A stretch of DNA of 64,000 bases from CAWAPS01 sp963783945 (GCA_963783945.1 CAWAPS010000007.1:62001-126000); one strand, 5' to 3'. Numbered from the stretch's first letter, positions 1 through 9,786 are shown. Program-made: numbers and translations. Notes: generated from the sequence alone by a model not told the origin.

Positions 1-161
1 TTCAAAAGCACGGTGCGAAGGTCGAGATCCAGCTTGACGGGGGGATTCGGCGGAATACGGTGCCGCAGATCGCCGAAGCCGGCGGCGATTGGATCGTGCC
101 GGGGTCATTGATGTTCGGGGAAGATCCGGCGGCGATGCGGGAGTGGCTCTGCCAATTTTAG
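1..161 (+). CDS. rpe: Ribulose-phosphate 3-epimerase, C-terminal end (partial)
   Basis: The window opens inside a gene read from base 3 and ending at the TAG at 159-161, 52 codons plus stop. The translation has the C-terminal half of a TIM barrel with a DGGI motif followed by a late phosphate-binding strand (IVPGSLMFG). This is the pattern of ribulose-phosphate 3-epimerase, where the DGGI Asp follows the penultimate strand and the VxGS segment grips the substrate phosphate. The enzyme interconverts ribulose-5-phosphate and xylulose-5-phosphate in the pentose phosphate pathway in the cytosol. The start is outside the window, so family assignment rests on about 50 residues; another phosphate-binding TIM-barrel epimerase is the main alternative. 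Confidence 0.7.
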   Translation, partial: QKHGAKVEIQLDGGIRRNTVPQIAEAGGDWIVPGSLMFGEDPAAMREWLCQF

Positions 162-270
162 ATTTTGGATTTTGGATTGACGAGGGATGAGTTGGGTTCG
201 CTCAGCGAGTAGAATGCGCTCCGATTGGTGCTTCCACCCGCGCGTTGTGCGCTTCCTCGCTGGAGGGGTC

Positions 271-1609
271 ATGAGTCTCGAACTGGAACGGTCGCTGGCT
301 GAGATTCCGATTCTGGATATCGCACACGCACTTGGTCGGCGGCAAGCTGGCTGCGCGCGGGCTGCACGACTTGTTGCTCTACCACATGGTCGTCAGCGAT
401 CTCTACGCCGCGGGCTGCCCGAACGGAGCGCAGGCTGACCCAGTTTCCCGGCTGGCCGTCGAAAGCCGAAGCCACAGCGCGGATCGAAGAGGCCCTGCCT
501 TTCTTGCCATTCATCCAGAACACGTCTTCTTTCTGGGGGTTGCGGATCATTCTCCGCCACCACTACGGATGGTCGGCACCGCTGGACCATTCGAACTGGA
601 AGAAGCTCGACGCGATGATTCGCGAGCGGGCCGACGATCGATCGTGGGCACACCAGGTGCTGGACCGGGCAGGAATCGAGCGCACCGGCACGGAGCTGGC
701 CCGGCGAGGGAATGGATCGGACGACAGCCGCTTGCAATACTCGCTCGAATGGGGGTTCTTCACTCGCTGCCAGTGGGGCGAATTCGATACGGCGCTCTAC
801 GAGCTGGAGCGTTGCTGGGGAAAAACGCCCGAGAGCCCCGCTCCGATCGGCGCAGGCCCGAGACCGGCCACGGAGCACACGATCAAGTGCCTTGATGACG
901 TGCACCAGGCGGTCGAGCACTATGTCGACAGCATCCCGTACGATCGCATCATCGCCACGGCGACCCACCTCTCAACCGACATCGACTATCGCATCGTGAG
1001 CGACGCCGAGATGACGGCTGCGATCAAGCGGCGCAGTCACGCAGGGCCGGCCGAGCGGGATTGTTACGCGTCTTATGTGAACGAGCTCTTCCTGACGATG
1101 CTCGAGGCACGCGGCGAGCAACTGATCTTTCAGTTCAGCTTCGGGGCCGAGCCGCTTCCGTTCGAGACTGCAAGCCGGCTTTCACAGCGCACCATCGGGC
1201 AAGTCGCGGAGATGATCGGGCGGCATCCCAAGCTGAAATTTCAGTGCTTCCTTGGTTCTCGCCACGCCAACCAGTCGATGTGCACGCTGGTGCGCGAGCT
1301 GCCGAACTTGAGCTTGGCCGGCTTCTGGTGGCATAACTTCTTTCCGTCGACAATCGCCCAGGTCATGCACGAGCGGCTCGAGATGGTGCCGGCGAACAAG
1401 CAGGTCGGGTTCTTCTCCGACGCCTATTGCGTCGAGTGGTCTTATGCCAAGGTCGTGATCGCGACAAGGTGATGGCGAACGTGCTGGCCGAGCGGATCGA
1501 GCTGGGCCATCTGAACCACCAGCAGGCCATGGCCTATGTGCGCGAGATTCAGTATCAGACTCCGCAGACGCTGCTGGGGATGACGCCGCGACCGCCAAAA
1601 TCGAGGTAA
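271..1609 (+). CDS. Glucuronate isomerase-like metal-dependent hydrolase-fold protein, frameshifted
   Basis: Starting at ATG 271 behind a GGAGGGG ribosome site (261-267), the protein reads MSLELERSLAEIPILDI. Removing one extra G at 322 then gives HTHLVGGK, the HxH metal motif of the amidohydrolase/uronate isomerase superfamily. Two further frame changes (near 430 and 1465) join it to a body with LSLAGFWWHNFFPS, GFFSDAYCVEWSYAK and a C-terminus TPQTLLGMTPRPPKSR. The reconstructed length is about 445 residues, usual for UxaC. UxaC-type enzymes isomerise glucuronate to fructuronate in the cytosol; this planctomycete-type version is divergent and substrate is not proven. It ends 21 bases before polX, suggesting co-transcription. 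The reading-frame breaks look like sequence errors because the motif is restored exactly. Confidence 0.6.
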
Positions 1610-1630
1610 GGAGCCGATAGGGGACGCTCG

Positions 1631-3361
1631 ATGGAAACCGCACGAATTGCCCAGATCATCGATGAGATGGGGACACTGCTGGAGATCAAGGGTGAGAATC
1701 CGTTCCGTTGCCGGGCTTACCACACGGCGGCCCAGTCGCTCGGGAATCTGCCCGCCGACTTGCGCGAGATGATCGCCGACGGGAGCTTGAAAGAGGTTCC
1801 CGGCATCGGCGAGACGATGTATTCCAAGATCGTTCAGCTCGCGACGACGGGACAGCTTGCGTCGTACGACGAGCTGAAGCGCAGCATGCCCGCAGGGCTG
1901 GTCGCGCTCCTGCGCATTCCCGGACTGGGACCCAAGAAGATCAAGATGCTGCACGATGAGCTCAAGATCGACAGCTTGGCGGACCTGCGGGCGGCGGCCC
2001 AGTCGGGGACGATCGCCAAGATGAAGGGATTCGGCGAAAAGACGCAGGCTAATATCGTCGCCGGGATCGAATTCGTCGAGAAGGCGGGCGAGCGTATCTT
2101 GCAGAGCACGGCGCGGCGGTTGGTGGCGCCGATCGTGGAGCGGTTGAAAAGTCACGCCGACGTGATCCGCATCGAGGTGTGCGGCAGTTTGCGGCGGCGG
2201 GCGGAGACGATCGGCGATCTGGACATCCTGATCAGCTCGGAGAAGGTTTCGGCGGTTCTTGACGCCTTTGTCAAGCTGCCCCAGGTGGCGACAGTGCTGG
2301 CACACGGGCCCACGAAGGCGAGCGTGCGGCTGGCTGAGGGAGTGCAGTGCGATTTGCGAGGCGTCACGGATGCGCAGTTTCCGTTTGCGCTGCATTACTT
2401 CACCGGCTCGAAGGCCCACAACATCGCCATGCGGAAGCGGGCGATTGCGCGCGGGCTTTCTCTGAATGAATATGCGCTCTCCGGAGAGAAGGGCGACGTT
2501 CCGTGCAAGACCGAGGCGGACGTTTTCAAGGCGCTGGGGCTCTACGACATTCCGCCCGAGCTGCGGGAGGACAGCGGCGAGATCGAGGCAGCCGAAGCAG
2601 GTAAGCTGCCGGAGTTGATCGAGTTCGGCGATCTGACGGGTACGTTTCACTGTCATACCGACTGGAGCGACGGAGCGGCGACGCTCGAGGAGATGGCTCA
2701 AGCGGCCAGAGACCGGGGAATGCCGTACCTGGGAATCGCCGATCATTCGCGTTCGGCCGCCTATGCGGGTGGGCTTTCGATCGAGCGGGTGCGTGAGCAA
2801 TGGGCGGCGATCGACGAGCTCAATCGATCGTTCGGAGGGAAGTTCCACCTGTTCAAGGGGACCGAGTGCGACATTCTGCCCGATGGCTCGCTCGACTATC
2901 CGGACGAGCTGCTCGAGGGGTTCGATTACGTTGTCGCGAGCGTTCATTCGAATTTCGGGCTGTCGCGCGACGCGATGACGCGCCGGCTGGTGCGGGCGGC
3001 GTCGAACCCGCGTGTGACGATGCTGGGGCACCCGACCGGGCGGCTTTTGCTGGCGCGGGACGGGTATGACGTCGATCTCGACGCGGTGATCGATGCGGCC
3101 GCGGCGGCCGGAACGATGATCGAAATCAACGCCAATCCTCACCGGCTGGACCTGGATGCGGTGCACTGCCGCCGGGCGCGGCAGAAGGGGGTGATGATTG
3201 TGATCAATCCAGACGCACATTCGACCGGGGGTTTGGACGATCTAGAATATGGGGTGACTGTGGCTCGCCGCGGCTGGCTCACAAAGGCCGACGTTTGGAA
3301 CACCGTGCCGCTTGCAACCATGACGCGGCACGTTGCGAAATCACGTCGCCGCAGCCCGTGA
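1631..3361 (+). CDS. polX: DNA polymerase/3'-5' exonuclease PolX
   Basis: An intact 576-codon gene with an AGGGGA ribosome site before ATG 1631. The order of domains is typical of bacterial PolX. N-terminal helix-hairpin-helix repeats (about residues 1-130, with VPGIGETM and IPGLGPKKI) are followed by a family X polymerase palm (CGSLRRRAETIGDLDILIS near residue 187, carrying two catalytic Asp; a third in VQCDLRGV). A PHP exonuclease domain follows from about residue 335 (FHCHTDWSDGA, IADHS, GTECDIL, HPTGR and a closing NPDAHS). The PHP metal ligands appear complete, so both gap-filling synthesis and 3'-5' exonuclease activity are expected, in base excision repair. It is one of the few long genes here with no frame break. 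Confidence 0.95.
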   Translation: METARIAQIIDEMGTLLEIKGENPFRCRAYHTAAQSLGNLPADLREMIADGSLKEVPGIGETMYSKIVQLATTGQLASYDELKRSMPAGLVALLRIPGLGPKKIKMLHDELKIDSLADLRAAAQSGTIAKMKGFGEKTQANIVAGIEFVEKAGERILQSTARRLVAPIVERLKSHADVIRIEVCGSLRRRAETIGDLDILISSEKVSAVLDAFVKLPQVATVLAHGPTKASVRLAEGVQCDLRGVTDAQFPFALHYFTGSKAHNIAMRKRAIARGLSLNEYALSGEKGDVPCKTEADVFKALGLYDIPPELREDSGEIEAAEAGKLPELIEFGDLTGTFHCHTDWSDGAATLEEMAQAARDRGMPYLGIADHSRSAAYAGGLSIERVREQWAAIDELNRSFGGKFHLFKGTECDILPDGSLDYPDELLEGFDYVVASVHSNFGLSRDAMTRRLVRAASNPRVTMLGHPTGRLLLARDGYDVDLDAVIDAAAAAGTMIEINANPHRLDLDAVHCRRARQKGVMIVINPDAHSTGGLDDLEYGVTVARRGWLTKADVWNTVPLATMTRHVAKSRRRSP

Positions 3362-3664
3362 TCGAGTCGATAGTTCCGAGCCGTGACTCGGACCAGCACT
3401 TGCGGGGGGTCGGCGGCATCCTATAATAACTATGAGCGAACAGGGATGAGTGCGTGGATCATACTCGCCCTCGTCCCCGCGGAACGATTCCGCCGTCTGA
3501 AGGTTCTGGAATGCAAAATGCGGCTATGACGACAATCCGGGTGCGGTGGTCTTGAACAGGATGCTCGGTTCGGACTAGCGTGCAGCCAGGAGGGGGGTTG
3601 TTCGTTTTCCAGGAGGGGATCTTGTCGGATTCATCGCTCTCATCGATTTTCCAGGGGAAAAGAT
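3362..3664. other. Intergenic region between polX and the DUF2203 gene
   Basis: About 300 bases without a convincing gene. It contains a sigma-70-like promoter candidate (listed separately) and G-rich runs. I see no strong hairpin terminator after polX. Confidence 0.5.
3400..3427 (+). promoter_or_regulatory. Candidate sigma-70 promoter
   Basis: TTGCGG at 3400-3405 and a perfect TATAAT at 3422-3427 are separated by 16 bases. It lies about 240 bases upstream of the DUF2203 gene, so it would give a long leader. It could drive the DUF2203-cmk-plsC group. Found by eye only. Confidence 0.4.
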
Positions 3665-4121
3665 ATGGCCCCAGCCAAGCCGTCCGCCGGGAAGAAACGG
3701 AAGTACTACACAGTCGAGGAGGCCAACAAAGCCCTGCCGCTGGTCAAGATGATCGTCAGCGATATTGTGCGACAGGATCGGATCGTTGAGGATTTGCAGC
3801 AGCGGCTTTCGACGCTCACCAAGGAACGGAGCCGCCCGTCGAACGATCTGTATGCGGAGGAGATCGCTCAGTTCCAGGCCGAGCTCGATGCAGAAAACAG
3901 GAAAGCTCGTCGCCTATTTCGAGGAATTGAGGAAGCTGGGCGTGGAGTACAAAGGGCCGGACGGCCTCTGCGATTTCTATTCGATGATGGATGGCCGCGA
4001 GGTTTTTCTGTGCTGGCGCCTCGGTGAGCCCGAGGTGTCGTTCTGGCACGACCTCGATGCCGGTTACGCCGGTCGACAGCCCCTGCACCCCAGTCGCAAA
4101 CTTCAAGAGATCGTCGAGTAG
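3665..4121 (+). CDS. DUF2203 family protein, frameshifted
   Basis: ATG 3665 follows the purine-rich AGGGGAAAAG. The N-terminus (YYTVEEANKALPLVKMIV) and the C-terminus (GREVFLCWRLGEPEVSFWHD and AGRQPL) are the hallmarks of the DUF2203 family, small cytosolic proteins of unknown function common in planctomycetes and other phyla. The two halves sit in different frames and join near 3893 at AELDAE/KTGKLVAYFEELRK, consistent with a one-base indel. The reconstructed protein is about 151 residues, normal for the family. A helical first half with charged residues may form a coiled coil. It is followed 27 bases later by cmk in the same direction. No enzymatic function can be assigned. Confidence 0.75.
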
Positions 4122-4148
4122 GCGCTCTGCCTTCAGACAACCAACCTC

Positions 4149-4834
4149 ATGCACCGCGTCGTCACGATCGACGGACCGGCCGGCGCCGGCAAAAGCACCG
4201 TTGCGCGGAAGTTAGCCGACCGACTGGGCTGGCGCTTCCTCGACACCGGCGCGATGTACCGGGCCGTCACGCTGGCGGCGCTCCGCGCGAATGTCGACCT
4301 CGCGAGTGAAACGGACCTTTGCGAACTGGTCGAGAAGCTCGAAGTGCAGCATGCCGCCCGGAAAAGTCGTCCTCGGGTCCGAAGACGTGACGGAACTGAT
4401 TCGCAGCTCGGCGGTCACCGAGTCGTCACGCTTCATCGCCGATAGTCCCAGCGTGCGCAGGCGGCTCACGGCCTGGCAGCAGGAATTCGCCGCCACGGAG
4501 AACGTGGTCACGGAGGGTCGGGATCAGGGGACGCTCGTTTTTCCGGACGCGTTTCGCAAGTACTACTTGACGGCCAGCGAGGAAGAGCGGGCTCGCCGCC
4601 GGCTGGCTGATTATGCACAGAGGCAGGAACCACTGGATTTCGAGGCCGTGCTGGAAGAGATTCGTGCGAGAGACGCTCGCGACGCAGCCCGCGCGATCGC
4701 CCCGATGAAACCGGCGGCCGATGCGATTGTCGTCGATTCGACCGGGTTGACCATTGAAGAAGTCGTGGAACGGCTGGCGGCCGACGTGCAGAGCGGAGTG
4801 CGAGAAGACGGCCTGCGAGAAGAACGAGGGGGCA
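4149..4834 (+). CDS. cmk: Cytidylate kinase, frameshifted
   Basis: ATG 4149 gives MHRVVTIDGPAGAGKSTVAR, the P-loop of cytidylate kinase, then FLDTGAMYRAVTLAALR, the CMP-site motif. The frame changes near 4350, after which VLGSEDVTELIRS, VVTEGRDQGTLVFPDA (the mononucleotide-binding GRDxGT motif) and an ADYAQR lid region follow. It ends with the family-typical DAIVVDSTGLTIEEVVERL. The enzyme phosphorylates CMP and dCMP with ATP and is needed for nucleotide supply. The second frame continues without a stop into the plsC coding region, so the given end is approximate, chosen from the usual length of about 225 residues. The frame break in a housekeeping gene argues for sequence error, not decay. 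Confidence 0.85.
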
Positions 4835-4941
4835 ATGCACCGGAGGCGGTCGGCGAGTGCCCGCCGGTCGGCTCGGCCGCCGCGCCGCGCGAGCAAGCGC
4901 CGCGGGAGGAGCCGATACGCCGCGACCGTTCGCGCGGGAGC

Positions 4942-5573
4942 TTGATCTGGTACCGGTTCGTCCAGTGCGTCTGCGCGAGCTTGGCTCTTTGCGTCATGCG
5001 CTGGCGAGCGAAGGGCAGGGTAATATTCCTGCCGCCGGCGGAGTGCTTCTGGTCTGCAATCACGTGAGCTTTCTGGATGTCTTTTTTCTGGGAATACCGC
5101 TGCGCAGGCCGCTCAATTATGTGGCGCGGTCGACGTTGTTCCTACCGGTGCTGGGAATGCTTATCCGCTCCGTCGGCGGGTTTCCGATCCAGCGCGAAGG
5201 GATCGGCGCCTCGGGCATGAAGGAGACGCTCAAGCGGCTCAAGGCCGGCGGCATCGTGACCCTGTTTCCGGAAGGGACGCGCAGCCCCGACGGAGAGCTC
5301 GGGCCGCTCAAGCCGGGAATCGCGGTCCTGGCGGCGCGGGTGGGCGTACCGGTGGTTCCGGCCGCGATTGCCGGGTTGCACGAGAGCTGGCCGCGGTCGC
5401 GGCCCGTTCCGGTGCCGCATCCCGTCAGGATTCACTACGGACCGCCGATCATGCCACACGAGTTGGCCGGTCTGGATACCAAAGGTCGTCACGGAGTTGA
5501 TCCGCGGGCGCATGAGGCGATTCATGACGAAGCCAGGCGAGCGCTCCGGAATGACATGGCGTACCGGGGGTAG
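4942..5573 (+). CDS. plsC: 1-acyl-sn-glycerol-3-phosphate acyltransferase, frameshifted near its start
   Basis: The membrane acyltransferase that adds the second fatty acid to lysophosphatidic acid. Visible motifs are NHVSFLD (the NHxxxxD catalytic motif), GGFPIQR (motif II), FPEGTRSPDGEL (motif III) and VPVVPAAIAG (motif IV). The hydrophobic N-terminal part (IWYRFVQCVCASLALCVM) lies in the frame shared with cmk and the catalytic part in another, joined near 5015. The start is uncertain: TTG 4942 fits the domain boundary best; GTG 4857 in the other frame gives an unlikely Arg/Ala-rich leader. Cmk and plsC neighbourhood is common in bacteria. The protein ends at a TAG at 5571-5573. Confidence 0.8.
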
Positions 5574-5677
5574 CCTGTTGCGAGCCGGACGGAGATGTGA
5601 TAACTCGATGCTGATACTAGCTTATGTGTCGAAAAGGCTCGCGGTTCCCCGCGGCTTTTCGAGCGGGAGGGTTTGAC

Positions 5678-6658
5678 GTGGCGAATGGGCTCAAGCGGCG
5701 AGATTTGATTGTGGGTGGGGTGGCCGGGCTGGTGGCAGGGGCAACTGCGCATGGGGGCGGCGTTTGCGCGTCGGAGGGGCGCGCAGTGGCCGGCCAGGGT
5801 GATCGGGCCGCGGGGATCAGCAAGGGCCAGTTCCTGCTGGGGCTCAATACCAGCACCATTCGCGGTCAGAAGCTCTCGATCGTCGAAGAGATCGAGCTGG
5901 CGAAAAAAGCAGGGTACCAGGCGATGGAGCCGTGGATCGACGAGCTGCGAGCGGTATGCGCAGTCGGGTGGGTCGCTCGACGACCTCGCGAAGCGATTTC
6001 GGGATGCCGGCATCAGCGTGGAGAGCGCGATCGGGTTTTTCGACTGGGTCGTCGACGATCCGGAACGGCAGGCGCAAGGGGTTCGAGTCTGCCCGTCGCG
6101 CAATGGACCTGGTGAGCAAGATCGGCGGCAAGCGCCTGGCCGCGCCGCCGGCCGGCGCGACCGATCGGCGGATGGCCGACATGCTGCCGATCGCCGAGCG
6201 ATATCGGAGCTTGCTCGAGCTGGGTGACCAGTGTGGCGTGGTTCCTCAGGTGGAGGTCTGGGGGGGCTCAAAGACGCTGAGTCGCCTGGGTGAGGCCGCC
6301 CAGGTGGCGATCGAAGCGCATCATCCCAAAGCGTGCATCCTCGCCGACGTCTATCATCTGTATCGTGGCGGGTCGGGGTTTGATGGGGTCACGCTTCTCG
6401 GGCGGGAATCGATCCACGTCTTTCATTTCAATGACTATCCGGCCGATCCGCCGCGTGAAAAGGCGACCGATGCCGACCGGGTTTATCCCGGGGACGGGGT
6501 CGCACCACTGAAGCAGTTGCTGCGAAACCTCGCTTCAGGGCGGTTTCCACGTCACGCTTTCGCTCGAGCTATTCAATCGCAAGCTGTGGAGTCAAGACCC
6601 GCTCGCCGTCATTCAAACGGGTCTGGAGAAGATGAAGTCCTTGGTTCAAACGGTGTGA
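5678..6658 (+). CDS. TAT-exported sugar phosphate isomerase/epimerase (TIM barrel), frameshifted
   Basis: GTG 5678 follows a GGGAGGG ribosome site and opens a twin-arginine leader (GLKRRDLIVGGVAGLVAGAT). The mature part continues as an AP-endonuclease-2/xylose-isomerase-type TIM barrel: ELAKKAGYQAMEPWI, then after frame changes near 5945 and 6080 RRAMDLVSKIGGKRLAAPP, VPQVEVWGGSKTLS, CILADVYHLYRGGSGF, HVFHFNDYP and, after another break near 6535, GGFHVTLSLELFNRKLW. The E/D/H metal ligands of the family can be picked out in VEVWG, LADVYHLY and FHFND. Planctomycetes encode many such exported epimerases acting in periplasmic carbohydrate metabolism; the substrate is unknown. Reconstructed length about 325 residues. 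Confidence 0.75.
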
Positions 6659-6881
6659 GCGGGCCTGGATCAGGGTGAGCTAGCGGAATGAGCCGTGGTG
6701 CCGGCATGGTCGCGATCACGCGGAATTCGCGATCGTCGACTCGAGAGCCTCCTGGAAAAGCCGGGCAATCGGTGTGACAATCTTGAGACAGTTGAATGTT
6801 CGACTGCACTCAAGAAAGCGGTGGCGACCACTCGACTTTCGATCAGTATTCTCGGTCTTTACGCGGAGATCAGGATCGTTC

Positions 6882-7097
6882 ATGAGACGCATGCCATGGC
6901 TGTCCGAAAGTTGTCGTCGATCGGCTCTGTTCGCCGTATTGCTTGGGTTCATCACCGCAACCGGCTGCGGTTCCAGTGACAACGAGCTGACACTGCCAGA
7001 AGGGGGTGCACCAGCCGAGCCGGCGAAGGTCAATACTCCCAAGCCCAATCCGAAAATAAGCTCCCGGCAAGAGCGCGAAAAGGCTCCGCAGCAATAG
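6882..7097 (+). CDS. Small lipoprotein upstream of a DUF1559 gene
   Basis: ATG 6882 starts a 71-residue protein with a basic N-terminus (MRRMPWLSESCRR), a hydrophobic stretch (SALFAVLLGFITATG) and a Cys after it (TATGC, an acceptable lipobox). The mature part is short, polar and Pro/Lys rich. A GGAGATCAGG sequence upstream can serve as ribosome site. Such short Cys-anchored proteins typically sit beside DUF1559 genes in planctomycetes; a second pair occurs at 44.8-46.5 kb in this window. It would be anchored to a membrane facing the periplasm. No function is known. Confidence 0.6.
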   Translation: MRRMPWLSESCRRSALFAVLLGFITATGCGSSDNELTLPEGGAPAEPAKVNTPKPNPKISSRQEREKAPQQ

Positions 7098-7253
7098 TCG
7101 GTTCCCGCTTCGTAAGCAATTGTAGATCTTCAGCTTGCCGCGGCAGCGGCCAGCCTATTAGACTCGAATGAGAGTCGTGCGCCGAATCCAATTCTGGGTC
7201 AAGCGGCCGAGTGGGCCGGAGACTCTTGTATATCCATTCCGGAAGGGCCCGAC

Positions 7254-8333
7254 ATGAAACGAGTTTTGCGAAGCGATTCCAGAGGCTTCACATTGATTGA
7301 ACTTCTCGTCGTCATCGCGATCATCGCGGTCTTGATCGCGCTTCTTCTGCCGGCAGTTCAGGCCGCGCGGGAAGCGGCCCGGCGGAGCCAGTGCACCAAC
7401 AATCTCAAGCAGCTCGCTCTGGCTTGCCATAGTTATGAGAACTCGTTCGGATGCGTGCCGCTTGGCCGTACTTCTCAGATGTACATCGGCACTGGTGGTT
7501 CGTTTCAGCAATTTTCCGACGGCTGGGGGCAGTTCGCTGCCCTCTTGGCTTACACGGAGGAACGGCCGGTCTACAACGCGATCAATCAATCACTCGGCCC
7601 CTACCAGGTTCGTAACGCCACAGTACCTCCCCTGGGTCCTGGGCTTCTGACGTGCCCGAGTGATTCGGTTTCGCGGAACTTGAAATTGACGGAGACGGGA
7701 ACCAGCCTGGACGGCTCGACGATTGTCACGGCATGCACCAGCTACCGCGCCATCGCAGGCACGTTCATGTACCTCCCGATCAATAACCAGGTATTGTCCG
7801 CAGAAACGGGTATGTTTCCCGACATGGGTGGGCCTGGCTGGATCCCCAACACTCCCAGTCAGACCCCCGTCACTTTTGCGGCTGTTACGGACGGGCTCAG
7901 CAACACGATCATGCTGGGTGAGAGCGCCACGGTAAGCTCAGCATCAGTTTCCCGGTTCCCTGCAACGCGTCCGGCGGGTGTACTTTCACCACGCGCAGGC
8001 TGGTGGGCTGATTCGGATTTCGGCGACGGCTTGATGTCCACTTTCTATCCGATGAATCTGGCCGGCGCGGATCTCACCATTCTTCCCGGACCGTGTGACG
8101 CCGGCGGCTCGATCGTCGCCATCTCGGCTTCGAGTTACCATGGCAACGGTTGCAATTTCGCGATGGGAGATGGCTCGGTCCGCTTCATAGCCAACTCCGT
8201 GAGTTCGTGGAACTCGCTTCAGGTCGGGCGCGATGCGAACTGTATCCCGGTCATGCCGACGGGGATGCAGATGGGGATCTACCAAGCCCTTTCGACTCGA
8301 AACGCCAGCGAGATGGTTCTCGGACAATACTGA
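7254..8333 (+). CDS. DUF1559 domain protein with type IV pilin-like N-terminus
   Basis: An intact 359-codon gene. The N-terminus is a class III signal/pilin motif (GFTLIELLVVIAIIAVLIAL), cut after Gly by a prepilin peptidase, followed by LPAVQAAREAARRSQCTNN, the strongly conserved DUF1559 start. The C-terminus holds the family motif HGNGCNFAMGDGSVRF. DUF1559 proteins are pseudopilin-like, expanded to dozens of copies in planctomycetes, and presumed to act in export or surface structures; the role is not established. It lies 156 bases after a small lipoprotein gene and converges on an oxidoreductase gene. No frame break is seen. Confidence 0.9.
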   Translation: MKRVLRSDSRGFTLIELLVVIAIIAVLIALLLPAVQAAREAARRSQCTNNLKQLALACHSYENSFGCVPLGRTSQMYIGTGGSFQQFSDGWGQFAALLAYTEERPVYNAINQSLGPYQVRNATVPPLGPGLLTCPSDSVSRNLKLTETGTSLDGSTIVTACTSYRAIAGTFMYLPINNQVLSAETGMFPDMGGPGWIPNTPSQTPVTFAAVTDGLSNTIMLGESATVSSASVSRFPATRPAGVLSPRAGWWADSDFGDGLMSTFYPMNLAGADLTILPGPCDAGGSIVAISASSYHGNGCNFAMGDGSVRFIANSVSSWNSLQVGRDANCIPVMPTGMQMGIYQALSTRNASEMVLGQY

Positions 8334-8373
8334 CAAGACTCGGAAGAGGGGCCGTCGGGCGGCGTGAAAAGCT

Positions 8374-8393
8374 GGGCCTTCGGCCCCCCTTCT
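8374..8393. terminator. Hairpin between convergent genes, probable bidirectional terminator
   Basis: GGGCC-TTC-GGCCC at 8374-8386 forms a 5-bp G/C stem followed by a pyrimidine-rich tract on the plus strand. It lies between the stop of the DUF1559 gene and the stop of the minus-strand oxidoreductase gene. Confidence 0.45.
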
Positions 8394-8409
8394 TGAGGCG
8401 TTGCATCAC

Positions 8410-9786
8410 TCAAGCCAGGTATTCGCGGTCTGTGACAATCCCGGGTTGTGGGGCCGGATAGCGCTTGGTCAGCTTATCGACCTGCAGCGGCGCCGGGCTG
8501 GTCATGGTCAGTTTATCGACTTCGGGGGCAAACTCGCACTTGCAGTTGAGCATGTCGTCGAACGTGACGATTTGCCCCGTATGGGCGGCCATGCGGCCCA
8601 TCGAGGTGACCAGGCTGGCCTCGGCTCCGCGCTTGACCTCATTGTAGAGCTTGTCTTTGCGGATGGCGTGGATCAAGTCGTCCCATTCCACCTGGTACGG
8701 GTTCGGCTCGGGCTGAGGGAACGCCCAGGTCATGTCGCTGCGCCGCATGTTCTGTCCCTTGTAGATCCGGCACCTCGCCGGGCTGTGCGAATTGGACGAA
8801 ATGACCGCCGAGCCCTTGGTTCCATGCGCATAGCTGGCGAACTCTTGATTGCAGCCGTCGATATTCCGCCCCTCCAGAAACATCTTGCTGCCGTCCGCAA
8901 ACGTGTATTCAACGGAGTAGGTATCGAAGTTCTGGTCGATATAGTCGCCGCGATAGCAGCGAGCGCCGGAGCCCTTGGCCGAAATCGGCCAGCCGCCCTT
9001 CATCCAGCAGCATTCGTCGATGTTGTGGATCAAGAAGTCGCTGAAACAGCCGCCGCTCGCCCACAGAAACGCGTGGAACCGCTTGATCTGGTAGAGCAGC
9101 TCGCTGATGCCGTCGGGCTTTGGCCCGGTGAGGGCGGACCCGACCGGCCCTGTCTGGCGATAAGCCCGCAACATCACGATGTCACCGATCGCGCCGTCGT
9201 TGATCCGGTTGAGCAGCTCTCCGCGCGCCTCGCAATGCCGGCACATGAGCCCGACGCCGACCTTCAGGTTCTTCTTTTTCGCCTCTTCCCCCAAGGCGAT
9301 CATCCGGCGCGTGGTCGGTCCATCGACGGTCACCGGTTTCTCCATGAACGTGTGCAGCCCCTTCTGGATCGCATAGGTGAAGTGCACCCAGCGAAAGGCC
9401 GGCGGCGTCGCAAGAATCACCACGTCGCCCGGCTTCAAGGAATCCATCGCGTTCTTGTAGGCGTCGAAGCCGATGAATTTGTGCTCGCAGCTCACGTCGA
9501 CCTTGTCTTTATATTCCTTGACCAATGTCTCATAGCTCGAGGAAAGCCGATCCTCGAAGACGTCAGCCATTGCCGTGAGCTTGATCGGACCCTGCCGGGT
9601 CGAAAGTGCATCACCGGCCGCCCCCGTGCCTCTTCCTCCGCAGCCGATCAAGGCCACGCGGATCGTGTTGTCCTCGGCCGCATGGACCGCCGGAATGGCG
9701 ACGCCTGCCAGGGCAGAACCCGCGGCAGCCAGGCCCGTCGTTCCCAGGAAGCCTCGGCGCGAAGTGGTCGGATTCGGCTCGGTCAT
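8410..9786 (-). CDS. TAT-exported Gfo/Idh/MocA family oxidoreductase
   Basis: An intact 458-residue protein. It opens with a twin-arginine leader (TSRRGFLGTTGLAAAGSALA) ending near AVHAAE. The NAD(P)-binding Rossmann fold follows at about residue 40 (IRVALIGCGGRGTGAAGDAL) and the family EKPVTVDG motif near residue 145. The C-terminal substrate domain contains GGCFSDFLIHNIDECCW and ADGSKMFLEGRNIDG. These proteins oxidise or reduce sugars and inositols with tightly bound NAD(P); the exported planctomycete subfamily is large and substrates are mostly unknown. AAGGAG lies ahead of the ATG on the minus strand. It faces away from the racemase cluster and converges with the DUF1559 gene. Confidence 0.9.
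   Translation of the reverse strand: MTEPNPTTSRRGFLGTTGLAAAGSALAGVAIPAVHAAEDNTIRVALIGCGGRGTGAAGDALSTRQGPIKLTAMADVFEDRLSSSYETLVKEYKDKVDVSCEHKFIGFDAYKNAMDSLKPGDVVILATPPAFRWVHFTYAIQKGLHTFMEKPVTVDGPTTRRMIALGEEAKKKNLKVGVGLMCRHCEARGELLNRINDGAIGDIVMLRAYRQTGPVGSALTGPKPDGISELLYQIKRFHAFLWASGGCFSDFLIHNIDECCWMKGGWPISAKGSGARCYRGDYIDQNFDTYSVEYTFADGSKMFLEGRNIDGCNQEFASYAHGTKGSAVISSNSHSPARCRIYKGQNMRRSDMTWAFPQPEPNPYQVEWDDLIHAIRKDKLYNEVKRGAEASLVTSMGRMAAHTGQIVTFDDMLNCKCEFAPEVDKLTMTSPAPLQVDKLTKRYPAPQPGIVTDREYLA

Noticed and set aside
271..1609. Programmed frameshifting or recoding as explanation for frame changes
   Set aside because: No slippery heptamers or downstream structures recur at the breaks, both insertions and deletions occur, and unrelated genes are affected; sequence error fits better.
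1442..3220. 592-codon open frame on the minus strand
   Set aside because: It lies entirely opposite the intact polX gene, is Arg/His/Pro rich and has no family motifs; it is a G+C-driven shadow.
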